Assembly (NCBI GenBank): GCA_017503735.1
Contig: JAFVSN010000007.1
Coordinates: 62,001-126,000 of the forward strand
Length of the DNA stretch: 64,000 bases
Direction: 5' to 3'
From: Lachnospiraceae bacterium
Lineage (GTDB): Bacteria > Bacillota > Clostridia > Lachnospirales > Lachnospiraceae
Numbering within the stretch: the first letter of the stretch is position 1; every line of letters starts with the position of its first letter. This document shows positions 8,893 through 16,681 of the stretch, in pieces. A program made the translations under genes and the position numbers. Below the pieces are notes generated by a model. It was given only the letters and a program-made list of their open reading frames with translations, ran no database searches and was not told the origin of the DNA.

Positions 8893-9987
8893 ATGAAGAA
8901 ACGATTAGTTACACTGCTTGCGGTGTTCATGATGAGTCTGGCAGGATGTCAGGGAAGTAAAAAAGCGGAACCGGTTTTATCGAAAGAAGCGGTGTTAGGG
9001 ACAGTGACCCCGAAACCGACGGCAACCCCGGAACCGACGAAGGCACCGTTGCCGACGGCGACTCCGGAACCGACGGCGACTCCAACCCCGACGGCAACCC
9101 CAACCCCGACGGCAACTCCGACCCCGACGGCGACGCCGAAACCGATAGCGGACGCGGTGACGGTAACGGAGTCCAAGAAGTTTGTCAGTTACGGAAATAC
9201 AGACTACCGGTTGTCGGAGGAACAAGAGAAGCAGTTGAAAAAAATGGTACAGGAGGAACCTTATGACTGTTCCTTTGTACTGTATGATATTAATTCCGAA
9301 GCGTTGATTTGCTATAACGAAAAAAAGTATTATCCGGTTGCCAGTACGGTAAAAGCTCCTTTTGTATTCGCTTGCTTGCAGCAAATAGAGGAAGAGGGAG
9401 GTACTCTTGAGGATACGATAGAGTACAATAAGGAGGATGATTTCGGGAATGATGATGTGGTTCTGCGGGAATACGGGGAACTGTATTCCCTGAGTTCTGT
9501 CATGGAAGCTACCATCGAACTCAGCGATAACAACGGTTATATTATGTTACTGAATGAGTTTGGGCCGGATCGGTACAATGCCTTTTTGAAAAGTGTTGGG
9601 AATCGGGTGACAATCGGTGGCGGAGTACAATGGGGACAAACATCAGCCATAGATTCTTTACGGAACTGGCTCGGAATTTATCGATATATCAACTCGGACA
9701 GCCCAAATGCAGAGTTCTTTTCCGGAATATTAAAGGAAACCAATCGAAGTTTTATCAGAAATGTATTAGGAGAACAATATCTCATTTATAATAAAATGGG
9801 TTGGGTACCGAAGCAATGCTGTCATGACCAGGCAATTGTTATGGATGAACAACCGTATTTGATGATGATTCTGACAAAAGGAGATACAAAGAAGGACAAT
9901 CAGAAGTTTATGGAGGAATTGGCGATTTTCTTAAATGACATACATGAAGAAATGGTTGCCGGACCGGAAGCGGAAATCGGAGAGTAA
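8893..9987 (+). CDS. Beta-lactamase-fold serine hydrolase lipoprotein with PT-rich linker
   Basis: The 364-residue lipoprotein (MSLAGCQG lipobox) carries a Pro-Thr-Ala linker of repeated PTATP/PTPTATP units (about residues 35-85) and then a class A beta-lactamase-like domain. The SxxK motif is ASTVKAP, SDN appears in ELSDNNGYIM, and KMGW stands in for KTG. Such proteins can be D,D-peptidases or beta-lactamases; the sequence does not decide between them. ATG 8893 is preferred to 8875 because GGAAGGA is correctly spaced before it. It follows the M23 peptidase, consistent with a wall role. Confidence 0.8.
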   Translation: MKKRLVTLLAVFMMSLAGCQGSKKAEPVLSKEAVLGTVTPKPTATPEPTKAPLPTATPEPTATPTPTATPTPTATPTPTATPKPIADAVTVTESKKFVSYGNTDYRLSEEQEKQLKKMVQEEPYDCSFVLYDINSEALICYNEKKYYPVASTVKAPFVFACLQQIEEEGGTLEDTIEYNKEDDFGNDDVVLREYGELYSLSSVMEATIELSDNNGYIMLLNEFGPDRYNAFLKSVGNRVTIGGGVQWGQTSAIDSLRNWLGIYRYINSDSPNAEFFSGILKETNRSFIRNVLGEQYLIYNKMGWVPKQCCHDQAIVMDEQPYLMMILTKGDTKKDNQKFMEELAIFLNDIHEEMVAGPEAEIGE

Positions 9988-10026
9988 GAACGGTTTTTGT
10001 GTAAATGATGATAACGAGAATGAAAG

Positions 10027-10070
10027 ATGCCCTTGCACAAGTTCTTTAGGAAGAGTGCAAGGGCATTTTG
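10027..10070. terminator. Bidirectional terminator between convergent genes
   Basis: ATGCCCTTGCAC (10027-10038) pairs with GTGCAAGGGCAT (10055-10066), followed by TTTTG. It lies between the beta-lactamase-like gene and the convergent putP. Confidence 0.8.
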
Positions 10071-10103
10071 TTGTGAGAATGAATCGATCATTTAACGGCG
10101 AAA

Positions 10104-11639
10104 TTACTTCATTGCCTTTACTTCTTCGAATTCATCCTGAATCTCCTGTTCCGGAGCCGGGGTAAGAAGACTTACCACAACGATAGCGATACAAGCGATA
10201 ATGAAGGCCGGAAGTAATTCGTAGATGGCGAATACACCACCAAGTTTTGCAATTACGTATTTCCATACAAATACCATAACACCACCGGAAATCATGCCGG
10301 CAAGAGCACCGTAACGGTTGGAACGCTTCCAGAAGAGTGCGAACAGTACAACCGGACCAAAGGTGGCACCGAACCCTGCCCATGCAAAGGATACGATATC
10401 AAAAACGGAACTTTCCGGATTGCTTGCAAGGAACATTGCGATTACCGCAATAGCAAGTACGGTAATACGTGCGATAAGTACTGATGTCTTCGGAGAACTC
10501 TTTTTACCCATAACACCGGTTACGATGTTGTGGGATACCGAAGAGGACGCAGCTAAGAGCTGGGAATCCGCGGTGGACATGGTAGATGCCAGAATACCGG
10601 CAAGAATGATACCGGCTACAAAGGCAAAAATAACGCTGTATTTACTTAAAGCATCAGAAATATTTACGATAATGTTTTCTGCAGCGGATTTTGTTTCATA
10701 CATCGGGATGGTGCCTTTAAGACTCATGCTGTAACCGATGATACCGATAAATACCGCAACACCGAGAGAAACGAAAACCCAAACGGTAGCAACGCGACGG
10801 GAAAGCTTTAACTTCTTCTCGTCATTGATTGCCATGAAGCGGAGAAGGATATGCGGCATACCGAAGTAACCGAGACCCCAGGCAAGAGTAGAAGCAATGG
10901 TCAGCGCACCATAAGACCCAACCTCACCGGTAGCCACATTGTGGGTGGCGGTGAAGGAAAGGTATCCGGTCAATTCCTTTGCATTTTCCATAACCGCATT
11001 GAAACCGCCTGCAACGGAAATACCGAAGCCCAGTACGATTACAAGGGCGATGGACATTACAATGCTCTGGATAAAGTCTGTGGTAGATGCTGCTAAAAAT
11101 CCGCCCAGAGCGGTGTATGCCACAATAACCAAAGAGCTGATAATCATCGCAGGCAGGTAGTTCACGCCGAACAGGGTAGAGAACAGCTTGCCGCAGGCAA
11201 CGAAACCGGATGCGGTATACGGGATAAAGAAAATAACGATAATTATTGCGGAAATCAGTAACAAAAGTTTACTCTTATCACGATAGCGGTTTGCAAAGAA
11301 ATCCGGTAAGGTAATGGATTCGGTCTTTTGGGTATAGCGGCGAATTTTTTTTGCTACGATAAGCCAGTTGACCCAGGTGCCGATGGCAAGACCGAGTGCA
11401 GTCCAGAAAGCCTCTGCAATACCGAAAAAGTAAGCAACACCCGGCAGACCCATTAAAAGCCAGCTGCTCATGTCGGAAGCTTCCGCACTCATGGCGGTAA
11501 CCAGCGGACCAAGCTTACGACCTCCCAAGTAGAAATCGTCGGCAGATTTGTTTTTTTTGGAAAAACGAAGACCGACAGCGATAACGATTCCCAAATATGC
11601 AATAATGGAAATCATAATACAGATTTGTTCTGTTGACAT
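10104..11639 (-). CDS. putP: Sodium/proline symporter
   Basis: The 511-residue protein has about 13 predicted membrane segments and the look of the sodium:solute symporter family: FYLGGRKLGPLVTAMSAEASDMSSWLLMG near the N-terminus is characteristic of PutP. It takes up proline with Na+. GGAGGAAC precedes the ATG on the minus strand. The gene stands alone, with its own promoter and a terminator shared with the gene on the other strand. Other substrates of the family (pantothenate, solutes) are less likely from the motifs. Confidence 0.9.
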   Translation of the reverse strand: MSTEQICIMISIIAYLGIVIAVGLRFSKKNKSADDFYLGGRKLGPLVTAMSAEASDMSSWLLMGLPGVAYFFGIAEAFWTALGLAIGTWVNWLIVAKKIRRYTQKTESITLPDFFANRYRDKSKLLLLISAIIIVIFFIPYTASGFVACGKLFSTLFGVNYLPAMIISSLVIVAYTALGGFLAASTTDFIQSIVMSIALVIVLGFGISVAGGFNAVMENAKELTGYLSFTATHNVATGEVGSYGALTIASTLAWGLGYFGMPHILLRFMAINDEKKLKLSRRVATVWVFVSLGVAVFIGIIGYSMSLKGTIPMYETKSAAENIIVNISDALSKYSVIFAFVAGIILAGILASTMSTADSQLLAASSSVSHNIVTGVMGKKSSPKTSVLIARITVLAIAVIAMFLASNPESSVFDIVSFAWAGFGATFGPVVLFALFWKRSNRYGALAGMISGGVMVFVWKYVIAKLGGVFAIYELLPAFIIACIAIVVVSLLTPAPEQEIQDEFEEVKAMK

Positions 11640-11715
11640 TAGAAAGTTCCTCCTTCGTGGTTTCCTGCTGTTACAGGATAAAAGTTAAGCAAGTATCACT
11701 TTGCTCTTGTAAATC

Positions 11716-11744
11716 AGTATACCATAGAAGTGAACCGCGTACAA
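11716..11744 (-). promoter_or_regulatory. Promoter of putP
   Basis: On the minus strand TTGTAC (11744-11739) and TATACT (11721-11716) are 17 bases apart, about 80 bases before the putP start. Confidence 0.6.
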
Positions 11745-11793
11745 GAAAAAAAGACAAATTTTGGGTAAAACCGAAACTTTCGGGAAAATTTGC

Positions 11794-11821
11794 TTGCTTT
11801 TTTTTACAGATACGGTACAAT
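11794..11821 (+). promoter_or_regulatory. Candidate promoter of the ABC-F gene
   Basis: TTGCTT (11794-11799) and TACAAT (11816-11821) are separated by 16 bases and sit about 50 bases before the ABC-F start. Confidence 0.45.
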
Positions 11822-11871
11822 ATAGGATAGAGAAATTATGTGAACAGGTATATAGAAAGGATTCGTAAATC

Positions 11872-13521
11872 ATGATTCAGGCAAGTAATGTAACATTAAG
11901 ACTGGGAAAGAGAGCGTTATTCGAAGACGTAAATATTAAGTTTACCGAAGGCAACTGTTACGGATTGATCGGTGCAAACGGTGCGGGTAAGTCCACATTT
12001 TTGAAGATTCTGACCGGACAGCTGGAACCGTCCAAAGGTGAGGTTATTATCACTCCGGGGCAGCGTTTGTCTTTCTTACAGCAGGACCACTTCAAATATG
12101 ATGCATTTCCGGTACTGGATACCGTTATTATGGGAAATCAGCGTTTGTACGATATCATGAAGGAAAAGGATGCCATCTACGCAAAGGAAGATTTTACCGA
12201 AGAAGACGGCATCAAGGCCAGTGAGTTAGAGGCAGAGTTTGCCACTTTAAACGGTTGGGAAGCGGAGTCTGATGCGGCGACTTTGTTAAACGGTCTCGGT
12301 ATCGAAACCGACCTTCATTATAAGATGATGAGTGAATTAAAGGGCAGTGAGAAGGTAAAGGTTCTCCTTGCGCAGGCGTTGTTCGGTAATCCGGATATTT
12401 TGCTTCTGGACGAGCCGACGAACCACTTGGATTTGGAAGCAATCCGTTGGCTCGAGGAGTTCTTAATTAACTTTGACAATACGGTTATCGTGGTTTCTCA
12501 TGACCGTTACTTCTTAAATAAGGTATGTACCCATATCGCGGATATCGACTATGCAAAGATTCAGCTTTATGCAGGTAACTATGATTTCTGGTATGAGTCT
12601 TCCCAGCTTATGATTAAGCAGATGAAGGAAGCAAACAAGAAGAAGGAAGAAAAGATTAAGGAATTGCAGGAGTTTATTCAGAGATTCTCCGCAAACGCAT
12701 CCAAGTCCAAGCAGGCTACATCCCGTAAGCGTGCATTGGAAAAGATTGAGTTGGATGAAATCCGCCCGTCTTCCAGAAAATATCCGTATATCGATTTCAG
12801 ACCGAGTCGTGAAATCGGGAATGAAGTATTGACGGTAACGAATTTAACCAAGACCATCGATGGTGTAAAGGTTTTGGATAACATTTCCTTTATCGTAGGT
12901 CGTGAGGATAAGATTGCGCTTGTGGGTGCCAATACCCTTGCAATTACTACCTTGTATAAGATTTTAACCGGTGAAATGGAGCCGGATTCCGGTAGTTATA
13001 AGTGGGGAATTACCACCAGTCAGGCATATTTCCCGAAGGACAATACGAAGGATTTTGCATCCGAGCTGTCCATCGTAGATTGGCTTATGCCGTATTCTCC
13101 GGAGAAGGATGTTACTTATGTCCGTGGGTTCATGGGACGTATGCTGTTTGCCGGTGAAGAGGGCGTAAAGAAAGTCAACGTACTTTCCGGTGGTGAGCGT
13201 GTGCGTGTAATGCTTTCTAAGATGATGTTAATGGCAACCAATGTACTTTTGATGGATGAACCGACCAACCATCTGGACATGGAGTCTATTACGGCATTAA
13301 ACAATGGTTTGATTAAATATCCGGGCGTGATTTTGTTTACGTCTCAGGACCACCAGTTTATTCAGACTATTGCAAATCGTATTATTGAGATTCTTCCGAA
13401 CGGAGGCATGATTGATAAGGTATCTACCTACGATGAGTACCTTGACAGTGACGAAATGGCTCGTAAGCGTCAGGCTCTTTCCGTAAAGGTAGAAGAAGAG
13501 GTTGTGTCCGAGGAAGCGTAG
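11872..13521 (+). CDS. ABC-F family ATPase, YbiT-like
   Basis: The 549-residue protein has two ATP-binding cassettes joined by a basic helical linker (about 240-300) and no membrane segments, as in ribosome-associated ABC-F factors. Cassette 1 has Walker A GANGAGKST and Walker B ILLLDEPTNHLD but a degenerate signature (MSELKGSEKVK). Cassette 2 has a good signature LSGGERVRV and Walker B VLLMDEPTNHLD but its P-loop reads GANTLAITT, lacking the Lys. The two halves are therefore complementary. Family members act on the ribosome during stalled or special translation events. AAAGGA precedes the start. Confidence 0.88.
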   Translation: MIQASNVTLRLGKRALFEDVNIKFTEGNCYGLIGANGAGKSTFLKILTGQLEPSKGEVIITPGQRLSFLQQDHFKYDAFPVLDTVIMGNQRLYDIMKEKDAIYAKEDFTEEDGIKASELEAEFATLNGWEAESDAATLLNGLGIETDLHYKMMSELKGSEKVKVLLAQALFGNPDILLLDEPTNHLDLEAIRWLEEFLINFDNTVIVVSHDRYFLNKVCTHIADIDYAKIQLYAGNYDFWYESSQLMIKQMKEANKKKEEKIKELQEFIQRFSANASKSKQATSRKRALEKIELDEIRPSSRKYPYIDFRPSREIGNEVLTVTNLTKTIDGVKVLDNISFIVGREDKIALVGANTLAITTLYKILTGEMEPDSGSYKWGITTSQAYFPKDNTKDFASELSIVDWLMPYSPEKDVTYVRGFMGRMLFAGEEGVKKVNVLSGGERVRVMLSKMMLMATNVLLMDEPTNHLDMESITALNNGLIKYPGVILFTSQDHQFIQTIANRIIEILPNGGMIDKVSTYDEYLDSDEMARKRQALSVKVEEEVVSEEA

Positions 13522-13555
13522 TTTTTTCTGTTGCGAACAGAGAACGGAGGGTGTT

Positions 13556-15514
13556 TTGGGATACACAGACGGACTGTGGCAGGAAATGATCGGCGGGATG
13601 TCCGGCGCTTGGTGCCGGGCTGATAAAATATGCTTTAAAGCAGTAGCGGAGGGTGCAGATAATTGCACTCTTTTGCTGTTTGGTAAGGGAAAAGATAGAC
13701 CGGAAAAGGAACTTTCTATGCTCCGAATCGGCAACAGCGCGGTGTTTTATGCGGAAGTGTCGCAAAAGGAGGTACGGGAGTACGAGACCTATCTTTTTGC
13801 AAACGGGTGCGGAACGTTTACCGATATTTATGCAAGAAGTGTCAGCGGAAAGGACACCTTCGGAGTGTTGGAGGGTGAGGTACGTCCGAAACTTCCGAAA
13901 ATGAATACGACAGAGCATATGGCATCGGAAGAGAAATGCGGGTTTGTTTGTCCGGAGTTTTCCGAATTACTGTTTTATAAGCTTCATGTGAGAGGATTTA
14001 CAAAGAATACAACGTCCGGTGTAAAAAAGAAAGGAACCTTTGCCGGACTTGCGGAAAAGATTCCGTATCTGAAAGAACTGGGCATCAATGCGGTGCTTTT
14101 GATGCCGGTGTATGAGTTTGATGAGTGTATGGAGGTTTCCAAAAACTGCGGTTGCTTGTCCGCAAAACAGTTGGAACAGTATACAGCCCGGTACGGAGAA
14201 GAATTTGCAAAAGTGCAGCAGGCATATGACAACGGAACGGAGGAAAAATCGGTCGACCGGGTAAATTTTTGGGGCTATACCGCGAAAAACTTCTATTTTG
14301 CACCGAAGGCTTCCTATGCGGCGGATAAGAAGCATCCGGAGGAGGAACTTCGTAGTCTTGCAGATGCGCTCCATGACGCTGGAATCGCGGTGTTTTACGA
14401 GTTTTTCTTTGGAACCGATGTGAAAAAAAGTTTCATTACGGATTGTCTGCGGTATTGGACCTATGCTTACGGTGCAGACGGTTTCCGGTTAATCGGAGGA
14501 AACGGAGCATTGCCGCTTCTGTTAGAAGACCCGTATTTGAGCGGGGTTAAGTTCTTGGTGACGGATAGTCCGGAGTATACATTGTTTGCGGAGTCATATA
14601 AAACACGCAGAGTGGGGGTATACAATGAGGGATTCCGTAATGTGATGCGTCGTTTTGTGAAAGGCGATGAAAATATGGTGGGAGAATTTGTGGGCCGCTT
14701 TTGCGGAGAGCAAAAGGAGTTTGCAAAGATTCAGTATATTGCGGATCAGAACGGTTTTTCTCTGTATGATTTGTACTCCTATGACCGGAAGCATAACGAA
14801 GATAACGGAGAAGACAATAAAGACGGAGAAGACTATAATTATAGCTGGAATTGCGGAACGGAAGGCGAAACCCAAAAGAAGAAGGTCAATGCGCTTCGGG
14901 CGCGATTACGTAAAAATGCCCTCAGCACAGTGCTTTTGTCCCAGGCCGTGCCGTTAATATTCATGGGAGATGAGTTCGGTCATACGAAGTTTGGAAATAA
15001 TAATGCCTATTGCCAGGACAATGAAATTTCCTGGCTTAACTGGCGGTGGAATAAAGAAAAGAAAGAGTTGCTTTCTTTTGTAAGGGAGCTAATTGCGTTC
15101 CGCAAAGAGAACGGAGTATTGCGCGGAGGACGTACCTTACGGGGAAGTGACTGGAAAAACATGGGAATGCCGGATGTTTCCTATCACGGGGTGCAGTTAT
15201 GGCAGCCGGATTATGCACCGTACAGCCGTGCGGTATCGGTATTGTTTAACGGAACTTACGGGGAACCGTCGCAGACAGATTTGTATCTCATGTTTAATAT
15301 GCATTGGGAAGAATTGAAGTTTGCATTGCCGACGGAACTTCGGGCCGGAAGGAAAAGAAGTGATTGGAAGAAGGTGCTGGATACTTCGGGAGAAAGTTTA
15401 TTGCTTGAAGTAAACGACGGAAAAGAAGTGGCGGTTACGGCAGACGATTCTCTTACGGAGTATTATTGTAAAGTACCGGCACGAACGGTAGTTGTTCTAA
15501 AGAGAGAAAGATAA
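13556..15514 (+). CDS. Catalytically degenerate GH13 glycogen-debranching homologue
   Basis: The protein (about 652 residues from a TTG at 13556) aligns in layout with GlgX/isoamylase-type debranching enzymes: an N-terminal beta-sandwich, a barrel, and the hallmark stretch SYDRKHNEDNGEDNKDGEDYNYSWNCG-like segment. Yet all four GH13 catalytic regions are altered: GFRLIGG lacks the nucleophile Asp of GFRxD, VFYEFFFG replaces LDVVxNH, FLVTDSPE lacks the acid Glu, and ADQNGF replaces xHDGF. It is probably non-hydrolytic, possibly glycogen-binding or regulatory. TTG 13556 is favoured by GGAGG five bases upstream; an earlier TTG at 13502 would overlap the ABC-F gene. Confidence 0.75.
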   Translation: MGYTDGLWQEMIGGMSGAWCRADKICFKAVAEGADNCTLLLFGKGKDRPEKELSMLRIGNSAVFYAEVSQKEVREYETYLFANGCGTFTDIYARSVSGKDTFGVLEGEVRPKLPKMNTTEHMASEEKCGFVCPEFSELLFYKLHVRGFTKNTTSGVKKKGTFAGLAEKIPYLKELGINAVLLMPVYEFDECMEVSKNCGCLSAKQLEQYTARYGEEFAKVQQAYDNGTEEKSVDRVNFWGYTAKNFYFAPKASYAADKKHPEEELRSLADALHDAGIAVFYEFFFGTDVKKSFITDCLRYWTYAYGADGFRLIGGNGALPLLLEDPYLSGVKFLVTDSPEYTLFAESYKTRRVGVYNEGFRNVMRRFVKGDENMVGEFVGRFCGEQKEFAKIQYIADQNGFSLYDLYSYDRKHNEDNGEDNKDGEDYNYSWNCGTEGETQKKKVNALRARLRKNALSTVLLSQAVPLIFMGDEFGHTKFGNNNAYCQDNEISWLNWRWNKEKKELLSFVRELIAFRKENGVLRGGRTLRGSDWKNMGMPDVSYHGVQLWQPDYAPYSRAVSVLFNGTYGEPSQTDLYLMFNMHWEELKFALPTELRAGRKRSDWKKVLDTSGESLLLEVNDGKEVAVTADDSLTEYYCKVPARTVVVLKRER

Positions 15515-15520
15515 GAAAAG

Positions 15521-15560
15521 AAAATCCGGGGCCATACAAAATGTAACGGCTCCGGATTTT
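15521..15560 (+). terminator. Terminator of the GH13 homologue
   Basis: AAAATCCGG with GGCC (15521-15533) pairs with GGCTCCGGATTTT (15548-15560) around a loop rich in A. Confidence 0.75.
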
Positions 15561-15561
15561 G

Positions 15562-15690
15562 GAAGTTGCAGCAGGCGTGTGCTTCGCACAGCCCATGAAC
15601 TCCGCGACTTCGTCGCTACGTCACGGGCGCGTTCGCATGACGATGCACCTGCTTGTGTGCGAGCACACGCAGGTTACTCGCATGCTCACT
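15562..15690. repeat. Hairpin-rich intergenic segment
   Basis: Within about 130 bases there are several short GC-rich stem-loops with TTCG or TC loops: GTGTGCTTCGCAC, GCGACTTCGTCGC, and on the minus strand a longer one, ACCTGC...GCAGGT, enclosing GTGTGCTCGCACAC. No protein-coding signal is convincing. The last hairpin could end transcription of the small minus-strand gene that follows. Confidence 0.5.
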
Positions 15691-15694
15691 TTGC

Positions 15695-15892
15695 CTACTG
15701 GATACCGTGGTTTTCTACGATTTTGTCGTATAAGTCGAGAACACAGTATTTGTCTTCATCGAAATGTTTGCAGTTGGTGCAGGAAATATCGCTGGTATCA
15801 CAGCAACTGTTGGAAATTTTGGTGTCGCTCATCGGTTCATAAGCGCTACATGCCTTTGCTACTTTACGATAGGTTTCAAAACTTGCACGCAT
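15695..15892 (-). CDS. Small cysteine-rich protein
   Basis: A 65-residue product starts at an ATG (15892) preceded on the minus strand by AAAGGAGAC with ideal spacing. It contains eight cysteines or nearly so, including SCCDTSDISCTNCKHF and DKYCVLDL, a pattern that suggests metal or Fe-S binding. I do not recognise a named family. The reading frame extends further upstream without a ribosome site, so the short start is preferred. It lies alone between the GH13 homologue and the gene at 16030. Confidence 0.7.
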   Translation of the reverse strand: MRASFETYRKVAKACSAYEPMSDTKISNSCCDTSDISCTNCKHFDEDKYCVLDLYDKIVENHGIQ

Positions 15893-16029
15893 GGTTAGTC
15901 TCCTTTCGAGGCGGAATTCCTTCTTTTTTTGAGGGAAGAAAGAATCCGGGATTGTTAATGTTACGAGGATAGTTTGCACGAGGTTGTTCGGAATTATGAG
16001 AGGAAATTCGGAACAGAAAGGATTTTGTT

Positions 16030-16515
16030 ATGGTTTCGGGAACGGTAGAAGAATTGAAATCGTTTATGACGTTGTTGCTTCGGGGCGAGTTGTTTGATTC
16101 CTGGGAAGTTATCGAGGCAAAGGTAGAGACTTTTTTTGAGCTGTCCGTAAACGGGCGGTTAAAAAAGGATTTTTTTGAAGAACCGGAAACAGTACAACGG
16201 AATTTTGCAAACTGGGGTGAAGTGAAGGAGATTTTTTTTCAGGCAATTAAAGGGAAACGTCTTCCGGGAATGCTTAAGATTGTATTGGCTGCGGACAGAG
16301 AACGGACAGACCGGATTCTAAACGAGTGTGGCAAGGAAAAAGAGGAAGCCGGAGCATCCTTGTATTTAAATATTCGATATTCCGCAAACGGTTGTCAGGT
16401 GGTAAGCGGTGTTTCGCATACAGGATTTACCTTGGATAAGACACTGGATTCGGCGTGGGATGCGGAAATACAGACTTTCTTTAAGAAGAATGGGATTGTT
16501 GTTAGCACTCAGTGA
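16030..16515 (+). CDS. DUF5721-like protein upstream of htpG
   Basis: The 161-residue soluble protein has no signal or membrane segment. Its sequence (MVSGTVEELKSFMTLLLRGELFDSWEV at the start, FTLDKTLDSAWDAE near the end) resembles a Clostridia-specific family I associate with DUF5721; this is from memory and moderately certain. Function unknown. GAAAGGA lies before the ATG. The last codons form the left arm of the CIRCE operator of the following gene, so its stop codon sits inside that regulatory site. Confidence 0.75.
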   Translation: MVSGTVEELKSFMTLLLRGELFDSWEVIEAKVETFFELSVNGRLKKDFFEEPETVQRNFANWGEVKEIFFQAIKGKRLPGMLKIVLAADRERTDRILNECGKEKEEAGASLYLNIRYSANGCQVVSGVSHTGFTLDKTLDSAWDAEIQTFFKKNGIVVSTQ

Positions 16516-16528
16516 AGTTGAGTGCTAA
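16502..16528 (+). promoter_or_regulatory. CIRCE element, HrcA operator of htpG
   Basis: TTAGCACTC (16502-16510) and GAGTGCTAA (16520-16528) are perfect inverted repeats separated by exactly nine bases, the canonical CIRCE operator bound by the heat-shock repressor HrcA. It lies directly before the htpG promoter and overlaps the stop codon of the upstream gene (16513-16515). Confidence 0.95.
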
Positions 16529-16535
16529 AATTTTC

Positions 16536-16564
16536 TTGACATTTTGAACAGACGGTATTATAGT
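16536..16564 (+). promoter_or_regulatory. htpG promoter
   Basis: TTGACA (16536-16541) and TATAGT (16559-16564) are spaced by 17 bases, just after CIRCE. HrcA bound at CIRCE would block it. Confidence 0.8.
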
Positions 16565-16681
16565 AGAGGCATAGTGAAATGTTGCTGTGCTTCTTTTTCT
16601 GTAAAGGAATACCGTACAAGAGGCAAAGATACGGGCGTATACAGAAGATGCAGTAGCGAAATACGGAAAGGAGACTATAGT

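Noticed and set aside
8927-9384. Antisense ORFs in the PT-repeat regions
   Set aside because: Low-complexity mirror images of the Pro-Thr codons; same for antisense frames at 50-51 kb.
15559-15972. Plus-strand ORFs across the hairpin-rich gap
   Set aside because: They run antisense to the small Cys-rich gene and through hairpins, without a ribosome site.
16544-16681. Extended N-terminus of HtpG
   Set aside because: The added 46 codons cover the promoter region and lack homology; a ribosome site marks the start at 16682.
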